Part shown: piece by piece, positions 1 to 13,800 of the stretch
How the letters are laid out: each line of letters starts with the position of its first letter
Position numbering within the stretch: position 1 is the first letter of the stretch
Source of the DNA: Pilaira anomala
Lineage: Eukaryota > Mucoromycota > Mucoromycetes > Mucorales > Mucoraceae
Reading direction: 5' to 3'
Assembly: GCA_025716855.1 (NCBI GenBank)
Contig: JAIXMQ010000046.1
Coordinates: 124,001 to 188,000, forward strand
DNA: 64,000 bases
Notes under the pieces: generated by a model
The model's database searches: none
What the model saw: the letters and a program-made list of their open reading frames with translations, nothing else
Told to the model about the DNA's origin: nothing
Position numbers and translations under genes: made by a program

Positions 1-1992
1 TGGGAAGATTATTTAGAAAAAGCTGTTGGAAAACATAAAGAATTGGATGATATGTTGGATATCAAATTAAGAGATTTAGCAGAAAAAGCAAGAGCCATGA
101 TTGATGATCCAGAAAGTAGAGACAAAGATCCTTGGTTAAGCCAATTAGATTGGTTTGTGAATCCTCGTCAAAGAAAATTAAAAGGACAACCCAAATGGTA
201 TAAAGATGCTTATGATTCAAAGGCAGAAAAACTTAAGATTTCAACTCGGTCTCGTATTGCTCCACTTTTATTACGTTTAAAGTGGCAAGGATATCCTTTA
301 CATCATTTAAGTGAAAGCGGTTGGTGTTTTAAAATACCCCTTCTCGAAGCTACAGACAACCAAACTGAAAAATCGGTCTTGATAGATGATAATTTTGTTT
401 ATTTAAAAGTACCACACAAGGACGGTGAATCAGCCAATTGTGGTAACCCACTTGCCAAAGGATATATTGGATCATTTGAAGATAACGTCTTGACTTCAGA
501 ATACGAGGCTGCAAAAGAAGCATTAGAATTAAACGCGAAATCAGCATACTGGATTAGTGCGCGGGAAAGAATTTTGAACCAATTTGTGGTATGGGACACA
601 AATCAATCTGTAAACATGAACTTACCCAAGAAGGAGACTGGTAAATATGGTATTATTTTGCCTCAAATGGTTGCCATGGGTACCGTCACACGTCGTGCGG
701 TTGAAAAGACTTGGCTAACTGCTAGTAATGCAAAGTTAAACCGAATTGGGTCCGAATTAAAATCTATGGTACAAGCTCCTGAGGGGTACAAGATTGTAGG
801 TGCGGATGTTGATTCAGAAGAACTCTGGATCTCAAGTGTTATTGGAGACTCTCAATTTGGTTTTCATGGTGCAACTGCGTTGGGTTGGATGACCTTACAA
901 GGCTCGAAATCAGAAGGTACGGATTTACATTCCAAGACTGCAAGTATTTTAGGTATCAGTAGAGATAAAGCCAAAATCTTTAATTATGCCAGAATCTATG
1001 GTGCGGGGGTCAAGTACGCTACTAGTTTACTCATGCAGTACAATCAAGGTATGGAAATTGAAGCAGCTACTGTTCGTGCTCTTGAACTGTATTCAAGTAC
1101 AAAAGGTGAAAAGGAACACTATGTTCGAAATCCATTTAAACGTACTTTTTGGCATGGTGGAACCGAGAGTTACATGTTTAATGCGTTAGAAGAAATCGCC
1201 CTCTCAAAGGATCCAAAGACACCAGTATTAGGCTGCTCTATTACAGACGCCTTGAAGCCTAAATACACTGGTGGTCAGTTTTTGACATCTCGTATTAATT
1301 GGGTAGTACAAAGTTCGGGTGTAGACTATCTTCATTTGTTAATTGTGTCCATGGCTCATTTAATCAAACGTTATAATATTGATGCTAGATTTATGCTTTC
1401 TGTACATGATGAAGTACGTTATCTGACATCAGATAAGGACCAACATAGAACAGCTATGGCGCTTCAAGTTGCGAATGTTTGGACAAGAGCATTATTTAGT
1501 TATAAGCTAGGCATCAAGGATCTTCCTCAGGTAAAGAAACAAAAAAAAAAAGCGTTTATAAATGTTACAAGTAATAACTAATTCCCCCCCTCTTTATACA
1601 TTTAGAGTGTCGCATTTTTTTCTGCAGTAGATATTGACCATGTGTTACGTAAAGAACCCAATATGACATGTTTAACCCCATCACACGAAGAAAAGATTGC
1701 AGAAGGTGTGAGTTGTACATTATTAGATACTGTTGATGCATTGACTATAGAAACCAACAGAGATAGCACACAATGTTTATTGGGTGATTCAATTGAGACT
1801 GGTGCAGAGTCGGTTGAAGAAAAAGATGTCAAGAGTATTTTGAAAAAGGTCGATTTGAAATTCTTCCAAGACTGTAATTTACCATTTTTACATGCACAAA
1901 TGTTCAAAAATTATAAAAAACATATAGATCCCTCTTTAACAGGGAATAAGTCGACTCAAAAAGTTGTAGAGTATAAACGTAAAAGACAATAA
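1..1992 (+). CDS. MIP1: Mitochondrial DNA polymerase gamma catalytic subunit, C-terminal part (5' end outside window)
   Basis: Family A DNA polymerase that replicates mitochondrial DNA. The frame is open from base 1, so the exonuclease half lies upstream of the window. Exons 1-1530 and 1606-1992 are joined by a 75-nt GT..AG intron, and the codon phase is kept. Visible polymerase motifs are motif A (GADVDSEELW, about nt 799-828), motif B/O-helix (RDKAKIFNYARIYGAG, about nt 961-1008) and motif C (HDEVRY from nt 1405). The splice restores the sequence DLPQSVAFFSAVDIDHVLRKE-like across the junction, which is characteristic of the fungal and animal gamma polymerases. The downstream exon ends in a short lysine-rich tail. 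It converges on the chitin-deacetylase-like gene. Identification is from motifs and is firm; the exact start is not in the window. Confidence 0.95.
1531..1605 (+). other. Intron in DNA polymerase gamma gene
   Basis: Begins GTAAAG and ends TTTAG after a pyrimidine-rich stretch. Removing it joins two conserved blocks in frame. It contains an in-frame stop, so it must be spliced. Confidence 0.9.
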
Positions 1993-2951
1993 AATTTTCT
2001 TTCATATCTCCTGGAAGCTTTATGTATAATTTTATTTACTGTTTTTTAATTGTCATTCTAGTTTAAGTTACTTTTACAGTGCTGCATCATAATATATGTA
2101 TGTACATCATACATAACACTCTGCATTCCTATTTTAAGGTGTAAAATACACGTAAAATGCAAGTTTATGGAACGTATAAAGTAAGAACATGAGGAATATT
2201 TTCTTGCACGTTAATTCAATCCAAGCTTTGTACAAAGGACGAATTTTAAAAGTTTATGAACCAAGATATTCAGAAAAAAAAAACATGGTATTTTTATTAT
2301 TAGAACAATTAGATAATAAATGTCAACTTAAACAAACATTTACTCGATCATGACAAATAAAAGTTACCAACTATTTCGCTCCACATAAAATTAATATCTA
2401 CAAATTTAGCTTTGAAGTCAAATGACATGATATGTGTACCCAAATACAAGTTCTGTCTTGTGAAATGTTTGTAATTTGTTAAAAATAAACATAAATAGTG
2501 TTACAAATAAACTCGTTTTTTACAATGTACTGTAACAGGCTTTCGTTTTGATAATTATAACAATATTAGTGCGTAATGCATCCTAAAAATATACAAGAAA
2601 AAGTATACATAGGTAAAAGCAAAATAAACTATATCCTGCATTTTTGAGGAGCCGTTATGTTCTAGATCGTTATATATAATTAGAATTATCTTAGATCATA
2701 ATAGGAACTGTCAATTTTTCTTTGTTACAGTCAGAAATATATATATATATATATATAAAGGAGAACTGCTCGATCGATTCGGTATATGTATTACGCGCGT
2801 TTTATTATTATCGAGAGTAAAAAAATGTAAATGATGTATAAGATGAGAAGAAATAATTACTTTTACAGTGTTAAATAATAAGTGAATAGAAGTAAAATTA
2901 CTTGTAATGTGTGTGTATAATAATAAAAATAATGTAGAATAATGAAAGGAA
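1993..2951. other. Intergenic, between convergent genes
   Basis: AT-rich 3' flanks of two convergent genes. A (TA)n run lies near 2740-2757. I see no coding exon, RNA gene or repeat copy here. Confidence 0.6.
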
Positions 2952-5145
2952 TTACAAAGCCATTACAGCTGCAGCAATACCAAAACTTAAACTAAGACCA
3001 AACAATGCAGTAGGAATAACACGAATTGCGTCACTTTCAACCGTAGTCGGCTTAGCGATGGTACCAGTAGAAGCAACTGTGGTACTATTAACTACAGCCG
3101 AGGTAAAAGGAATTGAGGTATCGTTATAAGCACAGTTTGTGTTGGAGCATAAACACTGACCAGCAATAGGATCCCACCAAAGACTATCGCAGTTGTTAGG
3201 AACTGCATGACGGAATTTAGGATCTGTGTCGGGTACAGCATTGTTAGGTGTGGGGTTATCCAATGTAGGCTCAGTAGCGGGACAGTTGAAACAGGTACCC
3301 CAATTGGCCGTATTAAAGTTACAGTTGTTTAACAAATTGCCTGAAACAATGTTGTTACCAATATTAATTGTCTCTAAACCATTACAGATTTCCTTTCCAA
3401 TGTTTGGAAGATTACACTGCATGTAAGGTTGGCTTGCTAATTGACTAGCTGGAACTGGGTTTTGCATCTAATTATCTCAATGTTAGAATATATTTTTTTT
3501 TTCGTTTTTGATAAATATGCATATATCTTACCCATTGTAAAAGTTGTTCGTTGGTAACAAACCAAACATCAGGCTTTGAAGCAAGTGATTGAATAAAGTT
3601 AATCAAGGCTGCCTTCTGCGAAGACATATCAGCAAGACCAACATAGTTAGTTAAATGAGCTAAAGGAAAAAAAAAAAGTTATTAATATTTGAGCAGTTTC
3701 TTTTTTTTAAGAAAAATATTTATATACTTACTAGGATGAACATAAATACCAAAAGGTGAACGGTTTCCATTATAATGTCTTTCAAAGTTAGTTTCTGACC
3801 AAGCAGTAACATCAGAAGGAGTTCCGGCCAGGTAAACATCCATGAGTTGGGCTGTACCTGCATTATCATTGACTGCATACATTGGAATTTCCCAAACACC
3901 TATTCATTCCCACCATGCATAATAAAATTAGCTGTTACTCTCTTTCTCTGTCTCTCTTTCTCTCTCTCTCTCTCCAAATGTTAAAAATAACACTTACCAG
4001 GAAGTTTGAGATCTGAACCACAGACGTTGTTCCAACAATCGTTTGCTAATCCGTTATCAAGGGTATAGGGCCTATGTATGCATATAAGTTTTTAAAGAAC
4101 GGGTAAATTGATATTTTAATATCTACCAGAAACAATCATCGAGAACACCTGTAGAAGATGTATCATATTGGAAACCTTGTTTGGCGATCTCTTTCAAAGT
4201 GTCTGTGGTATAGTTTACTTAAAAAAGAAAAAATGTTAAAAAAGATTCATCACCAGATTTGAAACGTATCAAATAAACTAATATACTTACAGAATGGAGC
4301 CCTAAATCCTTTGATCTTTCCAAGAGGGACACCACCGTATTGGTTCAACATGGCACGGGCTGCGGCGATTTCTCTATTTGATAGAATCATTTTGAGTATA
4401 AAAATAAAAATATATTTATATAGTTATAAATAAATCACTTACTGTCCAGATGGTGTACCAACGTGAGTAAATGTATGGCTGATAATTAAAATCAAAAATT
4501 AATAAAACTAGATTGAATCAAGCGTTGATTTTTGTGTATGAACTTACTCAGCAACCTCATTTCCGTTTGCGTACCATTGTTGAACAAGGGCGAAATTAGT
4601 GTAAAGCATTGATACGTACCATGTACCCTAAAATTGATATATTAGTCAAATGATGTTTTTTTTTTAGAAAAAAATAGTAGCACAGTTTTACCTTTGCAGC
4701 ACAACCATTAGGATTCCTAAAAATAAGAAGGAGGCGGTGTACATTAGATGTGAGAACAAAAAATAAAAAAATAAAAAAAAGGGATGCGTAATACAACGAC
4801 AACAATAATGATAATAACAACTTAAAAACTGGTATATACCGCAGGTAATACTCTATTATTTCTGTTGCCATTGTTATATACACATAAAAGGCATACTTAC
4901 TTGACGGTTAATAAATCTTTGGCTGTAGCTAATAAATCAGCTTGAACGGAATCATCAAATGTGATGGTAACGAATTGAGGTACATCTTTAGGATTCATAC
5001 CATTAGGTGGGGTAAGAGAAGGACAAAGACAGCTTGGTAGTTTACAAGTGTTTGGATCACAAGGAGCAGCTGTTGTAGCAGCTAAAGTGGATTGGGCAAG
5101 CGTAACAAGCGCAATGATAGATGTACTGATACTGAATACTTTCAT
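2952..5145 (-). CDS. GPI-anchored chitin-deacetylase-like protein (polysaccharide deacetylase, CE4/NodB)
   Basis: Predicted secreted enzyme that removes acetyl groups from cell-wall chitin. Ten exons keep phase throughout: 5145-4901, 4716-4692, 4627-4548, 4478-4443, 4373-4291, 4217-4127, 4071-3998, 3899-3732, 3659-3532, 3467-2952 (481 aa). A signal peptide covers residues 1-22, followed by a cysteine-rich segment (CDPNTCKLPSCLCPS). The NodB motifs are TFDDS (metal-binding DD at about 64-65), DHTFTHV (the two histidines), a RAPF segment and a late GIYVHP segment. The tail is Ser/Thr-rich and ends in a hydrophobic stretch, as expected for a GPI signal. Exon 2 is only 25 nt. A TATA-like sequence lies near 5229-5236 on the minus strand. 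The motifs differ from the strict HSxxHP form, so activity is inferred, not shown. Confidence 0.85.
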
Positions 5146-7551
5146 TTTTGTTAAATGATGATGAAAAAGAAGTGAAGAAAGGGAGAGTATCAAGTAAAGT
5201 TTTTGGTTTATAAGTGATTCCAAAAGCCTATATAAAATATAATTGTCTAAATATGGTAATAAAATTATTTTTAAAGTTTGCTTTAAAGATTTGTGTAAAC
5301 TTTGTTCCTGTACATCAATTTTTTTTTTTTTAAACATGGATTGGACAAAGCACGAGGGGTTAACAGCATCATATATAAGAAAAAGGACTCCTTTTTAAAA
5401 AAAAATTTAAGTAGTTAAATCTCTTTTACTGTATATATGTGTGCTAGTCCGCTCACTTTTAAATACTAAGGTTCTTCTTTTACAGAGAGAGATAAACTTT
5501 ACATAAGCTAATCGTGCTTTTTTTTTTAAAAAAAAAATACGATAAAGTAATCGCTCGTGTAACAAATAGTGTGTCCCTTTTTTCTCCCTCAGACGTTGTG
5601 ATTATAGAAAAATGGGATAATACATAAAAAAAAAAATTCCCTTGCAAAGAAAAAAAAAAGCATCTTTTATAACGTCTTAAACCAGTTGTTTGATAACCAT
5701 TAATAATACTATTAATGATTATATATACATACATATGTATATATATATAAAATTTCATGTACAATAGATCGATGTGATATTTTTTTGTAAAAAACGGACC
5801 AAAAAGATATATAAAAAAACAGGCCTCCCCAAGGTACTCTACATATGCTAAATGTAATAGTCCGGGAATATTTTTAATAATCTAATAAATTACATATGTG
5901 TTTAGTATCCTTTTCCAATGTAAGAGTACGCATTGGTATTATCAGGTGCAAATCAATAAGCATTACCTGATAATTTTTTAAATTTTCAAATACCGTGAAA
6001 AAATGATTTTTAATAATTTTCATACGCCATTTCTTTTTTTTTTAGCGGCATTAATTTTGATATTCATTGAATAGGTGAAACGACATCTTGCAATAAAAAA
6101 AAAAAAAAAAAAAAAAAAAAGTTTAGCCAAAATAATTGGAACAAAAGTTTAAAAATAAATTGTACGTTTGTTATTATTTTACTAATTGTTTTTTTTTTTT
6201 TTTTTGTACCAAGTAAAAATATTAGTTTTATATCACGATAATTTTTGTGATTATTTACTTATTTGCATTGTCGAATATGATGGAATAAAAACGTGGCATC
6301 TACAGTCTGAGTATATAATTGCTGCTGTTCGTGTTCGGCTAGGATTGATTAAGAGGTTGGAAGCCAGAAAAATCTAACGTGTTACAAATGAAATGATATA
6401 GTGGTTTCTCATTTTTAGTTTATATAGAACTAATTTGAATATTATGTTTAAGAGAAGGGGTAGTTAGAGCGAAACAAATGATATACAAAAGTTACTTCTT
6501 TACAATTACATTATATAACACTTCGTGTATCAAATCACTTATGCTAACCATGATTTTCTTGGCACACAAACACAAAATAAACCTTTTTAGCTTATCTTGG
6601 CAAAATTAGACCAATCTGTATAGAAAGTATAAAATTATTGTGACAAAGCAGTTATGCATTGAATAAATTGAATCCATCCAATTGCCTACCTAAATCGCTC
6701 AATCGTGGCTAAGCTATATAGCCACACAGTTGTAAGGCGAGAGAGATCGTAGTCAATCATGCTGTCTCTTTCGCTACTCATTTATCATATCAAACAAACG
6801 TATGGAATCAAAAAGTAATCTCCTTATACTACATACGCCTACAAGAACCTTTTAAGTTTTAAAATCCCTTGTATCCGAGCCGAGAAAACGTTTCTAAATG
6901 TAACATGTATTAAAGGAAAGCTGGAACAGTTTTATCTACCTAAAACGAATAGGGTTTAATTTAATCTGAATGTCAAGGGATAATAATTATCAAGGTAAAT
7001 ATACATGTAAAAAAAAAAAAAAAAAAACCATTAAGTTCTGTCTTACTTGATAAAGGTTATCGCGTTTATTTTCGTGAAGGAGTGACAGAAATAAAAAATA
7101 AAAAAGATGTTCTAGGCAACTCTATTTAAAACACAAAAAGATCTCTTTGTTGTTGTTTTATTAGAAAATGACGAATCGGAGCAACACCTTTTTTTAAAAT
7201 GTTTCAATAAAAAAAAATGAGCTGTGTATAATATGGGTTATCGTGTTTCAAGATTATATGTGAAAACTAAAAAAAAATATAGTATCTCGACCTCACCTAA
7301 TCTGCAATTGTAGAAAATCATGTTTGGTGTAATCACAATTTTTATTAAAAAAGAAGCGCACACACAATTTGTCTATTTTTAATAGCCTATATTTTTTTTA
7401 AGGCACGAGTATCATGTGAAATAAAGTGGACAATGAAGGTAGTACAAAATTATAAGATTACATAAAAAGATAAAAAAAAAAATTTATTTTATTTCTTTTT
7501 TACTTTCAAACTATATTTGACCAACAACTATTTTTTTTTTTTTTTTTTACC
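5146..7551. other. Intergenic between divergent genes, no gene seen
   Basis: 2.4 kb of AT-rich DNA with A/T homopolymers, for example A28 at about 6093-6120 and A19 near 7009. The short open frames here are low-complexity and show no conserved motif or convincing splice structure. It should hold the promoters of the chitin-deacetylase-like gene (minus) and DGAT2 (plus). Confidence 0.5.
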
Positions 7552-8865
7552 ATGTCTTCCAAAACTTTGGTAGCTACTACTACAGCCTCAACAGAAAAGC
7601 TAGAGACAGTAAAAGAACACAAGAACAACAATGCTGTTCAATGGGCTCCTTTAACAGGTATCCCAATAGAAAGACGTCTTCAGATGCTTATGATGACTAT
7701 TTGGATTTCTTTACTATTTATTTCTCTCGGCACATTTTTCTACTTGACAACATTTAAATTCCTTTGGCCAGTTTTAATTGCTTACGTTACATTTATATAC
7801 TTTGATAAAGCACCTGAGAAAGGTGGCCGACCTATTGAGAGTTGTCGTAGATGGGTTGGATGGAATTATTTTGCTAATTACTTTCCAGTTACATTAATCA
7901 AGGTAAATATACATAAATATAATAAGAGAAAGAGAGAGGAAGCAATGTCTGACTCTATTTAAAATGAAAATAGGAACAAGATCTTGATGCAAGCAAGAAC
8001 TATGTTTTTGGTTATCATCCTCACGGTATTATTTCAATGGGCGCATTTGCTAATTTTGGAACAAGAGCAACGGGATTTTTAGATTTATTCCCAGGTATCA
8101 AACCCTCTTTGCTTACTTTGCTTTCCAATTTCAATATCCCATTATATCGTGATTATATTTTATCAATGGGACTTGCAGCTGTCTCTCGTAAATCGTGTGA
8201 ATATATCTTGAATTCTGGTCCTGGTAGATCTATCGTTATTGTAGTTGGTGGTGCTGCTGAATCATTAAATGCTCGTCCTGGTACTAACGAATTAGTCCTT
8301 CGCAGACGTTTAGGATTTATTCGGTTAGCTATCAAGCAAAAGGCTGAACTTGTACCTGTCTTTTCATTCGGTGAAAATGATTTGTATGACCAAGTAGATA
8401 ACACAAAAGGAAGTAAAGTTTTTTATTACCAAAAAAAGATGCAGGCATTCCTTGGTTTTACTTTACCCTTGTTCCATGCTAGAGGTGTCTTCAATTGTAA
8501 GTTACATATATATATATATATAAAAAAAGGGAATGATTTTATTGTTTTAGGTTACTAATATCTAATTTGACTATTATAGATAATGTGGGAATTGTTCCAT
8601 TTAGACACCCAATTACGACAATTGGTAATGATTTTTATTTCTCGTCAGTCAATCGAAATAATGACTAACACGTTTTTTTTTTTTTTAAATTTACATAGTT
8701 GGAAAGCCTATTCCTGTTCCTACTTTGGAAGAAGGAGTTGAACCTACTCAAGAACAACTTTTAGATGTTCAAAAGTTATATATTGAAGAACTTGAAAATA
8801 TTTATCATAAATACAAGGATGTTTACGCTAAGGATCGTAAACAAGAACTTTGTATTTCTGATTAA
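7552..8865 (+). CDS. Diacylglycerol O-acyltransferase type 2 (DGAT2 family)
   Basis: ER-membrane enzyme that transfers acyl-CoA to diacylglycerol to make triacylglycerol for lipid bodies. Four exons (7552-7902, 7974-8496, 8580-8624, 8699-8865) give 361 aa, a normal length for the family. A hydrophobic hairpin lies at about residues 45-82. It is followed by the YFP motif (NYFPV, about 109), the HPHG active-site motif (FGYHPHG, about 132-135), the RPG-containing block (SLNARPGTNELVLRRRLGF) and the late VGKPIPVP block. The start is the first ATG after an 18-19 nt T tract. Intron 1 ends at AATAG just before EQDLDASKNY. A monoacylglycerol or wax-ester acyltransferase of the same superfamily is the main alternative. 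Confidence 0.92.
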
Positions 8866-9179
8866 GTAAAAAAAAAGCTTTAGTTTCATTTTATTTTGTA
8901 TATTTCTCTATATCCATTTTGGCATCTCTATCACACACACACACACACACACAAACCAAACTTCATTATTATAACTCTTTCATAAACGCATATATAGTAG
9001 TTTACATTATTTTTATTTGAAATAAAAAGATCTTTTTTTTTTCACCTCTTCAAAAGTAGTACAGACGGATTTCATAAAATCGCATACATTTTATTCTTAA
9101 CTCTAAGTTTTTCATAACTTCCCTTCTAGTTATCAATAAAGCAATTTGCATATATGTAAGTAAACATTAATTAAATCCA
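8866..9179 (+). other. 3' flank of DGAT2
   Basis: T-rich sequence with a (CA)n microsatellite at about 8933-8953. No gene is visible. Confidence 0.5.
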
Positions 9180-9875
9180 CATAATTGAACAACAACAACA
9201 ACAACAACAACAAAGACCTTACAAATTTTGAAGATATATTTGACTATGAAAGAAGATGATAATTACGTATATTCAAATAACTTGGGTTTAGTTATAGACA
9301 TGACAACATTGCTGTCATGATACGTCCTACTGTTCAAAGTGCTATTAGAATAACGGCCAAAAACAATAACACTTTAAGAAAAAAAAAGGAAGTTTCAGAC
9401 GACTTGCATCTTTACATATCATATTATCTATCTAAAATTGTCAATCAGAATCAATCCATTTCAGGCAAACCAAGCTTCTTTTTTTTTAGTTCATTTGTTT
9501 ATTATGTTCAGTAGTTGACTGAGAAACAGTGGATATTGCTATTCAAGCTATTAATGACAGTATTTTCCCTCTTTCTATTGATCGAGCTAAATTTAGAATC
9601 AATTTCTCACTGAAGAAGAGGTTACGGTTGCTGATGATGATGGGGGTATACATCCAATTACTTTTTACTTACCCTCAAGAAGTATACTTGAAACTTTGTT
9701 GTTGGTGCGGTGGATTATAAAAGTACATATTGTGCTTTTTCTTCAAAGCATTGACTCTGTTTCAGCTTGGAATAGAGAAGCCTCTTGAGTCATTAAACTT
9801 TAATGTTCTATCGCCAGTTCCAGTTGAGTTTCCATATGTATACTTCAGAAGAGTGTAAAAAGTGTCGTTCAGATC

Positions 9876-9915
<40 letters not shown>

Positions 9916-10465
9916 AGTTGGTAGTACATCTTCTCCTCAGAAAGAAGATCACTTCAATTGCTGGCCATTACCATCCTCCTTTTTTTTATATTTGAAACCG
10001 GCTTTCTCGTGTAATGCTTCTGTAGATTTTACTTCAACACTACAGAAGTACCTGGTGTTCATATTCAAGAGCACACCTTGGTAAGTATATACATAATAAG
10101 ATCGCTTTTTACTTTTTATTAAAATGTATTTTTAGAACCTATTGAAAAGAATCAAATTGAAGAAGAAGAAAAAAAAATGATGATGAATATACGAGTATTG
10201 TGATAAAGAAGAGAATAAAGATGAAGAGAATCATCATAAAGAAAACAATTATCTACTACAGTCCTTACACTTGTTTCATTGACGTTTTCTGTGTAACTTT
10301 CTATGCATTTCTCACATGTAATCCCTCTTTGTTGGTCAGTGTATTATCAACAAGTAGATTTTATCTCCTGCTTTCCAAGACAACTTTGGGACCGGACGTG
10401 TTTCCGCCTTCTCGTGGCTGATCCTGTTTTTTAGTATCATTGTGGTTTTACTACTACTGCTTTGA
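9180..10465 (+). pseudogene. Decayed membrane-protein gene (unidentified)
   Basis: Several coding-looking stretches lie in order on the plus strand but in different frames, broken by stops. They are an Asn repeat (CAA/AAC)n at 9187-9213; a DNIAVMIRPTVQSAIRI stretch near 9300; VDIAIQAINDSIFPLSIDRA near 9530-9590; GGIHPITFYLPSRSILETL near 9640-9700; FYFNTTEVPGVHIQEHTL near 10028-10080; and a C-terminal FGTGRVSAFSW plus a hydrophobic run ending in a stop at 10463-10465. The last part looks like a type I membrane anchor. A (TC)n microsatellite at about 9878-9912 interrupts it. I do not recognise the family. A multi-exon live gene cannot be excluded, but no consistent splice model was found. Confidence 0.3.
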
Positions 10466-10846
10466 GAACTAAGCGAAACACATTTATTTTTTAAAGTAAT
10501 AAAATGAAAAATAAAACTTATATTTATGTATAATAACATTATAGATTGCCAAGAAATTACTAATAACCTCTATGAGAGGATTAGTTTATATAAAATATCT
10601 CACATATAAATATTATCAATACACTATATATTATATATATTTATTACTAAAAATATATTGACCAACAATCCTGAAAGTTCTTATTATGAGATAAAAACTT
10701 ATTCAGCTATTTTTGAGAACAGTGTTAGTAAGCAAAAGCGTGTTAAGTTATACGAGTAATAAAAATAAAATAAAATAAAGACTTGTTGCATATTTATTAA
10801 TGTATTATGTATAGAAAGCAATTTAATGAAAAGGGGGGTTTTTTTT

Positions 10847-13800
10847 TTATCTTTTTTCTTTTACAACAAGTACAAGCCAAATGAATGCAAATGTCATAAA
10901 AGTAGTAAACATAGCAGCCATCTTGATGACATCTGGCCAATAATTCTTTGCATTGAAGCCAAATGTGGATAAAATGGTGGCACCAGGTACATCAATATTT
11001 AAACCAAACCTTACTTCGACTAGTTGTAGGTATAACATTTCATTCACTAAAAGTGCCTCTAACGCATAATTGAAAAATGAAAGGTATTTAAGCCATCCAA
11101 AGTAAGGAGACATGGTATCTAAAGAAAAAAAAAAGAATGAACATCTAGTTTTATATATCTTCTCTTTCTCTTACCTTTGTTCAATAATAAACCAGCAAAC
11201 AACATGGAAAAGAGCATAACCAAAACACTGAGTAAATTTGCCATGGATACATTTTTAAATACAACACCAATTGCTAAACAAAGTGCTGCAGCTGTTAAAT
11301 TAAACAAGACGAGAACCAACAAAAACTTGAGGAACTCGGAAACACCTTCTACAAGACCAACCATGTAGTACGAGATTAATCCCATCATAAGTGGTGGTAC
11401 GACACGTAATGGAATTATATCAAATAATACTTTGGCAAGAAAGTAAGTACCAGGTGAGTAATAGCCATTTGCTCTTTCTCGAATGAATAAAATACGTTCA
11501 GTTGAGAATACTTGTAACGATGTTAAACACATAAAACCAAGTAAAGCTTCGTAAAAGAAGAATAATCCCATTCTGTTTTGAAATCCTGCAATTGTATTGG
11601 ATACCTGATAAAATAGACCACCACAAACGACTATACATACATACAATGGATTATCTAATTTAGCATTTCACTCTTTTTTTTTTTCAAAAAAAAAAAAAAA
11701 AAAAAAAAACTTACGTGCGAGTACGACTGCAATAGCATAATGTGCAAACATCAGCATGGGATTACGATATAAGTTTTTGAAGGTTCTTGAAGCTAGAATC
11801 ATAAATTGAGTAGCAAATCCCGGTCTTTTATGTGAAGAGATGACAATGGTATTTCCAGATAAGCTATCATTGGAGTCGGATGATCCATTCGCTTCGGATA
11901 TAATTTGAGAAATTTCGGATTGTAACTCTTTTGAAACAGAACTTTGTTCGTAAGCTTGACTTAATTTTCTTAAATGAGGAGTTAAACCATCTGAGGAAGG
12001 ATGATCTTCAACCACAACAGCTAAAGAGGAAGTAGAGACTTCATTTAAATCATCTGAATCAACTGCTTCCATCGTTAAATCAATTAAATAATCTGCAATA
12101 TTGAAACCAGGTGGACAGTTATAACCAATCTTTCCAAAGTAATTTTGTGTTTCAGATTGAGGACCAGAATAAATGATTCTTCCTTTTGCTAGTAACACCA
12201 AATGGTCAAAAAGAGTGACAATGTTTGATCTTGGTTGATGGATTGTAAATACAACAGTACGTTTATAGTTACGCGCTAATGTCACAAGTGATTCAACCAC
12301 ATTAAATGCATTATAAGCATCTAACCCAGAGGTAGGTTCATCCAAGAATAAAATAGAGGGTGAAGTTACCAACTCACAAGCAATTGCTACACGTCTCCTT
12401 TCACCACCACTAATTGATCTATCATCTGACTGCCCAATCTTACTATCCTTAATACCATCAATTCCTAATTCTTCCATTACTTCCATCACTCTATATTTCT
12501 TGGCTGCTTCACTCATTGATTTAGGGAGTCTTAAAAGAGCCGAATAAAGAATGGTTTCATATACAGTTAATGTAGGTATCATTGTATCCTCTTGATCCAC
12601 ATAACCAATCAACTGAGCATATTCTTCGCGTGGACATTTTCTACCATTTACAAATACATCTCCAGTCACTTGACCTGCTTTGGTACGGTTGGCAAGAATA
12701 TCTAATAGAGTTGTCTTACCAGCGCCTGAAGGACCCATGATCGCCATGACCTGACCTGATTGAACGTGACCTGTTGCGTTTACAAGTAATGGGTGTTTAA
12801 TATGAGGTAATAAACTGTATCCGACATGGTTGAATGAAAGTCCTACAGGTGTATGTTCGGACATAAGTTTTCCTGCTTCATCGTCTGCAAGTTGAATAGC
12901 ATCATGTTGTGTGGAACTTCTCGCTAAACATGTCACTACGGATCCAACTACCACTAAGAATACAAACACACCTCCTAATCCTGATGCAATCATAATCCAG
13001 TTAATTGGACGCTCACCACGCTGAATAATAAAAAAAAATAAAAAACAAAAGGAGTTAAAATCGACTGGTAATCCAACCTCTTTTTCTTTTTCTTACCTCA
13101 AATCCTGGGACCATAGTGTAATGAAGACATTCACCGGAATTACAACTTAAAAAGATCGAGTCATCACCAAAAACAGCAGAAATTAGATCATCCATCGCAG
13201 GTTCTGAGAATGCACATTCTTTTCCTTTACAATCAAACGAAGCAGGACCTTTAATTTCATCCTTGAGTAAATCGGTAAGATCTTTTTTATATGTCAATTA
13301 GTACATAAGTCTATTTTCTTATTTTATCCCCCTCTCTCTCTCTCTCTCTTTTTTTTTATATATACCTATAGATCCATCTTTTCCGCAAAGCATTTCATCC
13401 GGTATACATCTACAGTCTATTGTATCACAAGTATATTTTGTTGTATTCCTATTGTATTCATGTGCTACATATGCAAAATAAAATATGAATTAGGCCTAGT
13501 GTACTTTTTTTTTTTTTTTTTTTTTTAAAATGCATTACTTTGCTTGAAATCACATTTATCCAAATGACAATAAAATGATTCAATTTCATCTACCCAGACT
13601 AAAAAAAAAAAAAAAAAATATGAATATTGATAAAAATGAAAAAATTAAAAAGAGTCTTACATTGAAAATCACAAGTGGATTCATGTCTATTACAAGAGAA
13701 TGTAACTTGAGGAATTTGATCCTTTAGTTGATCCAAAATTTTACGGTCTAGATACAAGCGTCAATACAATTTTTTTCTATATTAGTTGAATTAAAAAAAA

